From positions 806,001 to 870,000 of the forward strand of contig JAKSXM010000156.1 in the NCBI GenBank assembly GCA_022575985.1: 64,000 bases of DNA, written 5' to 3'. Source of the stretch: Anagrus nilaparvatae. Lineage: Eukaryota > Arthropoda > Insecta > Hymenoptera > Mymaridae. Both the position numbers and the translations under genes were made by a program. Shown here piece after piece: positions 55,301-64,000 of this stretch. The notes beneath the pieces were generated by a model. It was not told the DNA's origin. It saw only the letters and a list, made by a program, of their open reading frames with translations, and ran no database searches. Each line of letters opens with the position of its first letter. The stretch's first letter is position 1.

Positions 55301-58300
55301 AAATGGAAGAACACCTTGTTTTGCTGAATCTGCTGAATTAAAAATTGTAATTAACTATTGTACGTTAAATATATATTATTTTAAGTCCCTAAAACCAAAT
55401 TATTTTAAATCCCTAAATCGAAATTAAGTTTTATTTGATCCACATCCTAAAATTAAACACATTTACCCCTACCCCAAAAGATTCGATTTTTCACCCCCCT
55501 TGATTTCCAGCTTCTCCAACGAGAAGACGTCCCAGTCTTCGGGTACCCAACTCGCTTCAAGCTTTGAGAGTGGGTTATCATAGTTAAATTAAAAACATCC
55601 CCCATAACTTATTTGACTGGGCCTTTTGAACTAACAAGGGAAGACCGATACCTTTGGGAAACCAAATTACAATCTATATATATATACTTATGAATGACTT
55701 TAATGTTGGAAAACACTCTGGAATTTTTTTTTGTTCCAATGGACCTTCCCACGTAAAAGGATTAAGCTTACTGAAGTAAGCTTACGGACTAACCTAAAAA
55801 GGCTTAATTTTTAAAATTAAGATTACGGACTAACCTAAAAATGCTTAATTTTAAAAATTAAGTCTTTTTAGGTTAGTCTGTAAGCTTAACCAAAATTAAG
55901 CTTGATCCTTTTACGTGGGTTCTAGCCTTAGAAAAACAGGGCTCAATGTTTTTAAATAGAGTTTTTCTGGCAACTTTCATTATAACATTAAACCTTGCAA
56001 GTTTGGTTAACTTTAACCAGAACACTTCTGGTTGAACTCATTTTTTGTGCTGTAAATCTCACTTTTAAGCCCTGAAAACCGCAATTTTGTGCCATTTTTG
56101 TCCCTAAATGACCAATTTTAAAATTGCTGCCAAAATCGTAATTTTTGACGAAAATCTGTTTTATAAGATCTCAAAAACTTTTTACAAACTTCAAGTTTGC
56201 AAAAATTTTTTACTCGTTCCTTTTAAATTATTTCTTTGCCAGATAATATGATAATTTAAACTCAGAGTCCTATTTTCAAAATTTTTCATAAAAGTCAATT
56301 TTTATCATAATCATTGAAAAGCGACATTTTAAAAACTGTTAAAGAAAAGAAACGAGTAAAAAAATTTTGGAATCTTGCAGCTTATACGAAATATTTGAGA
56401 CATATAAAATCTTTTTTCATCTAAAATTTAATTTCTTGTAGCAATTTACAAATTTACCATTTCGGGAAAAAAAATGGCCATTTGGAAAGGATTAGTGACA
56501 AATAGTTGCAACCTAAGAAGATTGAAAAGTGATATTTTCACCCCAAAAAATGAGACCTAATAGGAGTTAACTTACAAGGAGAGACCTACCTATGGTTAAC
56601 TTACAAGGTTGCAGCGTTATTTTGAAAATTACCACAAAAAAAAAAACTATTCAATAACATATTAAAGTCATCCATAACTATACATTGTAATTTGATTACC
56701 CGGGCTCCTTGTAAGAAACAGAAGATTCCGTGTTATAAGATAGAATTTCATAGACTATCTTTCAAAGTACATGAATCGTTTATTTTTCACCAAATGACTT
56801 TTGGTTGGTCTTAGGTTTTTTAAATTAGGTTCTATTTTCAAACCCAAATGCTATTATAGCTAAAATGACCAATTTTTAAATTGCTACCAAAGTAAAGATT
56901 CTTGATAAAAATATGCTTTATAGATCTCAACAATTTCGAAAATTTTCAAGCTTAAAAAAATTTTTTGCTCATCTCTATTATTTGAATAGTTTCTAAGATA
57001 TCGCTTTTCAAAGATAATGATAAAAATTAATTTTCTTACATTAAAAAATTAACCGGTTTATGTAACTACATAACCAACGAGCATGGAACATGTTCTGCAC
57101 TTTTAACAGTAATAAATCCAAAAACTGAAATTACAATATTAAAATATTCTAAGTTCTTGTTCTTATCAGGGCCTAATCAGACCCTAACTCCCACTTCAAA
57201 TTATTCTAAGTCCCTAAATAGAAAATGTTCTAAGCCCATTTCACCACCCCCCCCCCCTCCGCAAAACGTCACTTTTTCACCCCGCCTGAAAACGTAAATT
57301 TTCACCCCCCTCCTAAAAACGTTACTTTTTCACCCCACCCCCTGCAGAGCTAGACTTTTTCAAATACCCCATCCAATGAACATGTTCCATGTTAATATAG
57401 GGGAGTCCTCTCGTTCTTAGCCTAAAAAGTCCATTCAATCAAGTTATACGCATGTCTTTGATGATACATAGCAAATATTCAAAAAGCTGTCAAAACCAAA
57501 AGTGATTAGAAGTACTACTTTGAATTATTAAAAATAAATATTTTCATGTTTTAAATAGTTTGGAATCCATTGAAATTTATAATAGATTAACCCTACAGCA
57601 ACAGAAGATTTTGCTTGAGGGTCGTATAAAATTTTTCTGCGATTGTGGCAAAAAAATATGTCTTTGCCAGACACGCAGCATCCGGGAAATACTTTCTTTC
57701 GGTCCGCAGTACAGAAAATTAAATAAATCTCAATTAAAATATTTCATCCAATCGCAGAATTTTCCTATTATTTTTCATGATACAGTTTTTTAATGAAGTC
57801 CATGCTTTAAAAAAAGGCTATTTCAAAAGTATTCAATTAATTTGAGAAAAAGGAAAAGCATTGAAGATAGGGTAAAAATAACCCTTTTCAAGAAACTTAA
57901 TAAGGCCCCAAAAACCTTAAAATAAAAAAAAATATGTTTCGTCAAAATTATTGAGATCAAGTCATATACAGTAATTAATCAATTTAAATTAGGCAAATTA
58001 TAAACTGACAAATATAAATTTAAATATTTTTAAAAACTTAAAAATATTCATTAAATAAAACATGTTGACTATTATATTATATTGTTACATAAAATCATGT
58101 CTAACATAAATTAGTTCTTACTAAAAAATACTTTTGTTTTTTAAAATTACCTTGTATTTATATTTATATATCATTTGACATAAATTTTAACAAAAAAAAA
58201 AAACAAAATTTATAACAATATTTTTAATTACTTTTTTTTTTAATTAAGGAACAAATTTCAAATAATATAATTGGGTAATTAGACATTTAATTGTTATTTA

Positions 58301-60898
58301 TTTATTTAAATAATTTATGGATTGTATAAATCAATTTAATGAACAAAAATCGTTTTATGTTTATAATTTATTTTTTGAAATAAATTTTATCTATTTTTAA
58401 TTTGACTTTAATAGGCACTTTTTTTTGCTGATAGGTCTATTTAATTTTTTAGCTAGTTTTAATGCTTTTAGGCTCAGGATGTATGAATATTATATCGGTA
58501 GTTCTTAGCTATTTTTACCCAAGTCTGAGGTCGATGTCTTGGATTTAAAAAATACCAATTGCACTGTGTTTGGTATGTAAAAATATGGTTACTGGCCGAT
58601 TTTTAAGGCTCTAGGTGGCTTGGTTACGATTTGGCAGCTGTTTTTCTAATTTTGATTTTTTTCGAATTCTCAGCCACCCGTTTACTAACATAATTATTAA
58701 AAATAATTAATTTTTGCTATTTTTTTATTCTGCTAATTTTTTTGATTTTAGCAGGTTACTTTGTTTCTCTTTTTTTTTACAGCGTCACAGAGGCCTTTAA
58801 AATTATACCCAAGAAGGTTTTCAATGTAAAATTTCCTGAGGAATCCGAAAATCAAGTCAAATTTTTCATTTTATATCAGGAAAAGCAATAAAATTGGAAA
58901 ATTCAGAAAATGAACAATTTTTTTGAGCCTAAAATTGATTTTTAAGTACTTAAAAGGCAAATGCGTCAAAAAAGGAATTTATCAGCATGAAAAGTATGGG
59001 AAAACGCGTGTATAAAAAATAAAAATAAAAAAAGTGACGCTTTTTGAGAAATTTGTATTTTAAAGTTTTCTTTAGTTTTTCCGATTTTCCGGCTTTTCCT
59101 GAGGTTTTTCCGAAAAATATGGTCATATTCGGATTGGGCGGGATTTTTTACTACCTACCTTTATATAGAAAATATTTTTTAGGCTTATTTAGGGGGTCAA
59201 GAAAATAAAAAGCAAATGGGTGGCTGAGAATCCGAAAAAAATCAAAATTGGAAAAACAGCTGCCAAATCGCAGCCAAGCCACCTAGAGCCTTAAAAATTG
59301 GCCAGTAACCATATTTTTACATACCAAATACAGTGCAAATGGCATTTTTTAAATCCAAGACATCGACCTCAGACTTGGGTAAAAATAGCTAAGAACTACC
59401 GATATCTGTTTTAAAGAAAGTAGTTCAGTTGCTCATAATAAGAATTATTAGATTATCCATGCAATACGGAAAATCTTTGTGATTTTCAAAATTTCAATTT
59501 GTTGCTTACGTTTTTTGAGTCACAGATTACGAATATGATATTTTTTTACGAATATTTTCCCGCGTTTTAAGTAAAAATGAATGTCATATTCATGTTCAGG
59601 AGGCCAAAAAATATAAGTATTATAGACAGGAATACTCCAGCACCCATTCGAGCGTAAGAGAGGAGGGAGGGATTAACACCGAGAATCGTGTAGGGAAAAG
59701 ATCTACTGTAGTTTATTTGGATCAATTATTCATGGGTTCGAAAACTCTAGACATGAATGAAACACCCTTAACAAAAAATACTCCATTTTTTATAATTATC
59801 AAATAAAAAGGGATTTTAAAATTATCAAATAAATTCTATTTTTTGATGCTATTCTAAATACCAACCTAAAGAAGGGTAGTTTTTACTGATTTAAGGGTGT
59901 TCCACTAATCTCAAACGACTTTGAGCCCTGAGTTCCTAGACAGCACCCAAAAAAACCAGTATTTAGGCCATTTCCAAATGCAGTTCACGATCTTGAGAAA
60001 TTAGTGCGTTGGCACTGGAGTATATTATATGCACGAGTTTTACTCTTAGTTGGGCAATAGCAGTAAGTATTTTCTGTCAAAAATTAAACAAAATTGCTGA
60101 CTTATTAAAAATATTTTCTAGGCTAACAAATAGAATAAAAGTAAAATTAAATTGAACATAAATTAATGTGAAAGATCATAAATTAAATAAAAATTTATAT
60201 GTAAAAAAGTGTACAATTTTAAAAGTAAATAAAAAATTTTTTTACAAATAGCATATTAAATTTCGCGTAAATAATATTTTAACATTATTTTTGTATTTAG
60301 TAAGTATGACATTTAAATAGTGGACAAAATAAAGAAACATTAAGAAGGCGTGGGGCTTTAGCAGGAAGTTATGGATCAAACTCATGGGCTGTACCAATCC
60401 ACATTAATAAAAATAACTTGTTGAATTTTGTTACTGTTTACTTTGTTTTTTTTTAGACTATTAACGTTATTTTAAGTCTGAATAAAAATATTTTTTTATT
60501 TTAATTTAACAGTTCAAAAAAAAATTGTACGCACCATTATTAATTATGTGGTCTGAAGTTGTACAATAAGTAAAATTTGAATCTTCAGATTCCGTTTCTT
60601 CTAAAATTATTGTAGAAGTCTCAGTATCAATATTTAATTCTGATCTTTGCCTGTTTCCTAAAAATTTTTAGCCTTGAAAAAAAATGATACTTCAGAAAAA
60701 AAAAAAAAATTGAAACTTACCAGTATCAATAAATGAAGTTGAAAAAATTTTGTTTGAATTATTGTTATCTGTTTTAGTACATGGTGCTAAAAGTCTTTCA
60801 ATACTAAATGATGGTAATTTATCAAAATTAGTTAAATCATTTGAAGAATTTTTTAATAAATTTTCTTTTATCACTTCTTTATTATTTTCGTTTGACAT
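49343..60898 (-). CDS. NK-like homeobox transcription factor (lms/Bari-like)
   Basis: Five minus-strand exons in coding order: 60898-60721, 60657-60535, 53663-53434, 49768-49632 and 49553-49343; 879 nt, 292 residues, all frames joining. Residues 31-38 FSIERLLA form an eh1-like motif that in relatives binds the Groucho corepressor. The homeodomain is residues 134-193: KKRPRTAFTASQIKSLEAEF, ERNKYLSVAKRLQLSKILKL, TETQIKIWFQNRRTKWKRKY, with I47, Q50, N51 and R53 as in ANTP/NK-class DNA readers. An intron splits homeodomain positions 44/45, a conserved site in NK-like genes. After it come TNDIELLAQQYYSSLGI and PRPIFVGDRLWFFNYP, which from memory resemble insect lateral muscles scarcer (lms/Bari) and relatives. 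The N-terminal linker is acidic (EETESEDS); the C terminus is Asn/Gln-rich. Nuclear, sequence-specific regulator. Homeobox assignment is certain, subfamily only likely. Confidence 0.9.
51446..51655. repeat. Dispersed repeat family A copy in the homeobox intron
   Basis: Shows CCCGTGTCCAGAAAAGCAAA, GAATGGCCCAAATCGCATG, CGCCGATTTGGGTCATTC and GAATTACGTGCTTTCTGGCC, in the same order as the other copies; diverged loop. Confidence 0.7.
53177..53284. repeat. Hairpin inserted in an AACATGGAACAT fragment
   Basis: AGTTCTACAG plus a run of A then TTCGGTATAAA is mirrored by TTTATACCGAA plus a run of T then CTGTAGAACT, around about 40 bp containing a smaller CACTTGAG/CTCAAG pair. The host fragment begins AACATGGAACATGTGCATAAG at 53126 and includes GGGTACCCAG. 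Confidence 0.8.
55748..55919. mobile_element. 172-bp inverted-repeat element, CCCACGTAAAAGG ends
   Basis: CCCACGTAAAAGGATTAAGCTTA-type left end (55748 on) is mirrored by TAAGCTTGATCCTTTTACG plus TGGG on the right. Inside, TTACGGACTAACCTAAAAAG occurs as a direct pair and once inverted (CTTTTTAGGTTAGTCTG), so the arms have been partly duplicated. Non-coding. Confidence 0.8.
57080..57400 (-). mobile_element. AACATGGAACAT-family element with both ends
   Basis: Starts GCATGGAACATGTTC (57081) and ends GAACATGTTCCATGTT (to about 57394). The interior has the family's AAATTATTCTAAGTCCCTAA tandem unit on the minus strand and C-rich tracts (CACCCCCCTCC). Best-preserved pair of termini for this family in the window. 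Confidence 0.7.
58493..59405. mobile_element. 913-bp element with about 190-bp terminal inverted repeats
   Basis: The left arm 58493-58684 (ATATCGGTAGTTCTTAGCTA, ACCCAAGTCTGAGGTCGATG, AAGGCTCTAGGTGGCTTGG, TCTCAGCCACCC) is repeated inverted at 59214-59405. ATAT borders both CGGT ends and could be a 4-bp target duplication. The 530-bp centre has no transposase. Confidence 0.85.
59633..60022. mobile_element. TACTCCAG foldback-family MITE (390 bp)
   Basis: Ends TACTCCAGCACC (59633) and GGCACTGGAGTA (to 60022) match the termini of the 33-kb foldback element over TACTCCAG. The stretch AGACAGCACCCAAAAAAACC near 59940 resembles its internal unit. No target duplication is visible. Confidence 0.6.
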
Positions 60899-61740
60899 TT
60901 TCCACTTTTATTTATTTTTCGTTAAAAAAAATTAATATTATTTATATTATTAACACCACTTTTAATTTAATAATTTTTTGCATTAATTAAATGCATAATT
61001 AATAAATATTAAAGTTAATAATTATGAAAATGTAACGATAATATTAAAAGTAAAACTGACTAAACTATTAACACCCCTAAAAGAACATTTTAAATACTTA
61101 AACATCCGAGTGTATAATTCGTTTAAAAATGTTATTTTTGCCAAAACTTAAAATGTATCTTAAAATTTTAGAGATATTTTTTAAAGGCGGAGACTATGTT
61201 TAAAATCCACATGTTTCTTTAAAAACGTCATGATATATTCAACCAATCTCTTGTAATTTTGGGCGTTTCTTGGCTAATGTAATAAACTATCATAAAATTT
61301 CTTTTTTTGTGCATACAAGCATATATAACTAAACTAATAAACTTGTAAAATTATACTATTTAAATGAAAAACTTCATAAATTTATGCCGCTCATATAGAA
61401 CGCTAATTAATAACAACGCTACCTTAATTAGGAGGATATAACATTTTATGAAATTATACTTGTTTTTTGCTAATAGTATTTTAGTCTCTCTTTAAGATGT
61501 CACAACTTAATTTAAAAATATTTTTATTTAATTTAAAAGTTAATGTAATGAAGCATATTTTATTATTTACAAATATACTAAATTTAAAAGGACTAAAATA
61601 GATAATTTGATAATGCAAATAAAAATACGTTGTAAACTATCTGGCACTAAGGTTCCTCAAACAATGAGCTTAATACATTAATATGCCACTGATATCAACG
61701 ATTACAACCATGCAATCATACATACATTTCCCTCTTAATT
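60899..61740. other. Upstream region of the homeobox gene
   Basis: AT-rich presumed promoter and 5' leader (minus strand). No clear TATA-Inr pair recognised and no exon supported. Confidence 0.35.
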
Positions 61741-61769
61741 CCATTTTAGTTGTGAAATATCACCGGTTA

Positions 61770-62088
61770 CAATATTTTCAGACATTAGTACTTTCATCGA
61801 ATTAAATGAGGTATTACACAAAAAAAAAGATAAATTCGTCAAAATAATTTGTTGATTTTTGTATTTTTTTGTAAAAAAAATTTTGGGAAAAAAATTTTCA
61901 AAAAATTAATTATCAGATTCGAGATATCGAGTAAAAACCATACTTTCAAATATAAGTACATTTATGGAAATAAATGAGGTATTGCATCCAAATAAAAAAA
62001 AAAAGTAGTTTGAGATTTTTTGATTAAAAAAATTTTTGAAAAAAAAATTAGGTCTTAATTCCATAATGTTTGTGAAATATCACCGGTT

Positions 62089-62151
<63 letters not shown>

Positions 62152-62270
62152 GACTTTTTTGAAAACCGGTTTTTTTGCTTCCTTAGGTCTCAAAACGTGC
62201 TTATATGCCAAAAAATCAAAAACCAAAATTTGACCCATCACAATGGTTCCTCATTGAGGAACAAAAAGTT
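61770..62270 (+). repeat. Microsatellite-bearing dispersed repeat, copy 2, with monomers
   Basis: 61770-62040 holds two monomers (AAATGAGGTATTACAC, AAATGAGGTATTGCATCC) inverted relative to the 30.9-kb tandem array. It is followed by GGTCTTAATTCCATAATG, CACCGGTTACATAC, an uninterrupted AC run (62093-62147), GAAAACCGGTTTTTT, CAAAACGTGCTTATATGCC and GGTTCCTCATTGAGGAAC. The order is the same as the minus-strand copy at 30640-31700, so monomers and microsatellite belong to one element. Confidence 0.85.
62093..62147 (+). repeat. (AC)n microsatellite, about 55 bp
   Basis: Pure AC dinucleotide run, about 27 units. The homologous copy at 30756-30782 has only about 13 units, so the length varies between copies. 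Confidence 0.95.
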
Positions 62271-63028
62271 TATTTCTCTAACTGATAATATTATTTTTAA
62301 CTTGATGCGAAAACGTGATCTTTTTTTGACGAAATTTTTGATTTCAGATTTTTTATGGTTAATTCATCTTTTACCACCACACTTCACAAATATACTATAA
62401 CCATAAGCATTCTTATTGAAAATTATAGTCTAATTTAACAAAAAAAGTAAGATTTCCAAAGCTGTAGCTGTTTGAGCCTTTCAAGGAAACACAAATAATC
62501 ATCTAGAAATAATATTGTTTCCTACTGAGGATCATAAAATTACTCCTTGAAACTTCACTTTATTATGGTACCATTACTTTGAATTTTCATATAGTAACGA
62601 AAATGTTATTTGTTTAGTTAATAGCACCTAATTCCATCCGTAAATTATAAATTTAAAAAAATTTTAAAATAACTACACTATTATGGTAAGATTGATTAAA
62701 TTTAATTTTTTTGGGTCTCATAGAAAAAAGACGTATTTTGCGGATAAAAAAATTCTTGCAATTTATGGCATGATTCGTTTTTATTTCAATGTCCATCAAG
62801 GCTCAACTTTGCTTTCCACTTATATTAAAAGTTATAAGGCTTTAAACTGGTATGATTCGATTATTAAGAAAAATTTCTAATATTCTTTCTAAAATTTCGC
62901 AGTTTTTTGAATCTGGAATTCTAATAAGATTTGATTTATAACTCTAATTTAATTTACAACTTTAAGGACTGAGATATAATACTTTTCAGTTATAAAATTT
63001 CTCAGGAATCGAATGAAATATAGTCCAA
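62271..63028. other. Gene-free stretch
   Basis: AT-rich; short open frames (for example 62683-62880) have no recognisable content. Confidence 0.4.
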
Positions 63029-63077
63029 TGGTCTCTAATGCCTGTGTTCATGGTATGTACACAGGCATTAGAGACCA
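63029..63077. repeat. Perfect 19-bp stem hairpin
   Basis: TGGTCTCTAATGCCTGTGT (63029-63047) and ACACAGGCATTAGAGACCA (63059-63077) pair perfectly across an 11-base loop. It stands immediately before a three-unit tandem repeat. It may be a collapsed MITE; nothing supports a terminator or small RNA role. Confidence 0.9.
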
Positions 63078-63119
63078 GTACCTTTGTTTTGGAAATTTTG
63101 GTAGTTTTTTCAGAAAATG

Positions 63120-63480
63120 GTCAGTTTTTACGATGTAGCCCATTTTAGGACATTTTAACTATTCATTTAATGTTCTGAGCTTCCGTAACAAAAAATTTAT
63201 TATAAGCGACGTCAATTTTTTTTTGTAGATTATGAATTTTTCCGAAAAATGGTTATTTTTTCAGGTAGAGCCCATTTTAGGACATTTTTGGCAATTATTT
63301 TAGTGTTTAGAGCTCTGGTAATAAAATAAAGCTATCCAAAGCACCAGTAATAATGTTTCTTGGTAGATTCTTAGTAAAGGAAATTGTCAATTTTTCCATT
63401 GTAGCCCATTTTAGGTCACTTTTTGACATTTTATAAGTGTTTCGAATTCTAGTAACTAAAAAATTAATCCTTACATCTAG
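63120..63480. repeat. Diverged tandem repeat, about 130-136 bp, three units
   Basis: GTAGCCCATTTTAGGACATT at 63135, GTAGAGCCCATTTTAGGACA at 63265 and GTAGCCCATTTTAGGTCACT at 63401 anchor three units; each also has an AGTGTTT-like block followed by GAG/GAATTCT and GTAA(C/T)AAAA. Confidence 0.75.
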
Positions 63481-63579
63481 AAATTATGTTTTTTGGTGCT
63501 TAGGTTACAGAAGAGTAACATGCAATTCCGTAAACATTATACCAAAAATTATAATCACCAGTGGTTTAAATTAATTTTT

Positions 63580-64000
63580 TGGCCGCCTCATTCTAAGACC
63601 CTAGTGTTAAAGTATCCTGCAAGGATAAAGCTGTCAAATAGCGTCTCAATTGTTTCTTGAATGCTGGCCAGCTTTGTGGTGAGCACTTCCGAACTGTCGT
63701 TTGGGGAAAGATAACAACTTATATAAGTTGTTTCCCAGCATGTGGCCTAAACGTGGCAAATTCCTTTCCCTTTTTGGATCAGGGACGTTTTTGCACTACC
63801 TCGAAGCCATATGGCGCAGTAGCCCGTGTCATTAGAAACCCAGTACTTGCGGTTCATGTTATAAGATGGCTCGCTTAGTAAGAAGATTTCTCTTCACGGG
63901 CAATCTGTTCCAACAACACACTAGTTTTACGGGCTTGGTTCATGTTTTTCTTAGAGAACCTAGATCATTTCCGAGGACACCTGCTCCTCACCACAGCCAA
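63580..64000. other. GC-richer segment running off the window end
   Basis: From about 63580 the base composition changes sharply: long A/T runs vanish and G+C looks close to half, unlike any other 400-bp stretch here except coding exons. No exon, LTR terminus or known domain is recognisable; the plus frame at 63657-63878 gives an unfamiliar, Cys/Trp-containing peptide and is probably chance. It could be the edge of a retroelement, a young insertion or a gene continuing beyond the window. Confidence 0.5.

Larger units (their letters stand above)
53664..60534 (-). other. Homeobox gene intron 2 (6.9 kb), repeat-filled
   Basis: Contains AACATGGAACAT-family copies (about 55380-55560 and 57080-57400, the latter with C runs CCACCCCCCCCC), an inverted-repeat element at 55748-55919, a diverged direct repeat (about 56090-56240 and 56850-57040, sharing ATGACCAATTTT and AAATTGCTGCCAAA-like blocks), a family-A copy (57607-57715), a long-TIR element (58493-59405) and a TACTCCAG element (59633-60022). 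No nested gene found. Confidence 0.6.

Noticed and set aside
60750..60935. Plus-strand open frame opposite homeobox exon 1
   Set aside because: Antisense shadow of the real minus-strand exon, which has a start codon, a consensus donor and an in-frame join.

Overview
This is a eukaryotic nuclear window, almost certainly from an insect. It is extremely AT-rich, its genes are split by GT-AG introns (many only 65-90 bp), and its gaps are packed with small inverted-repeat DNA transposons. The species cannot be fixed. The AT bias, short introns and protein sequences would suit a hymenopteran such as a parasitoid wasp, but that is inference. Coding sequence covers less than a tenth of the window. 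I reconstructed five genes exon by exon by checking splice sites and reading frame; all joins below keep frame.

Layout. 1-22 kb is a gene-poor desert of decayed transposons, with one convincing orphan exon (5898-5991, +) that encodes a membrane-spanning helix of a gene lying mostly outside the window. 22.4-27.3 kb holds a two-exon gene (+) for a 193-residue Asn-rich, basic protein that I do not recognise, behind a well-formed core promoter. 27.3-35.4 kb is repeat land: a higher-order tandem repeat, a foldback hairpin, a large foldback transposon nested in a MITE, and a palindromic MITE. 35.5-37.2 kb holds UDP-glucuronate decarboxylase (UXS, -). 37.9-41.8 kb holds a Mutator-like element with a transposase fragment and a hAT-type element, each with a recognisable target-site duplication. 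42.4-43.1 kb holds a BolA1-like gene (+), tail to tail with the ASH2 histone-methyltransferase subunit gene (43.6-46.3 kb, -). 46.3-49.3 kb holds three inverted-repeat elements. 49.3-60.9 kb is a five-exon homeobox gene (-), NK-like and closest from memory to insect lms/Bari, with introns filled by repeats. 61-64 kb holds more repeats and ends in a stretch visibly richer in G+C that runs off the window.

The genes do not form one pathway. UXS makes UDP-xylose for proteoglycan linkers in the Golgi; BolA1 is a mitochondrial iron-sulfur factor; ASH2 is a core subunit of H3K4 methyltransferase complexes; the homeobox protein is a DNA-binding regulator with a Groucho-type motif. They look like ordinary neighbours.

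I found no convincing new molecular system. The most informative material is the transposon record. Several elements have both ends, matching target duplications and in two cases an internal or paralogous empty site, so insertion order can be read directly: a TTAA element inside a TA foldback element; a 1.49-kb foldback element with five inverted 142-bp units per arm inside a CACTG MITE; and a MULE whose arms carry eight copies of a CTACTCGGCAC iteron.
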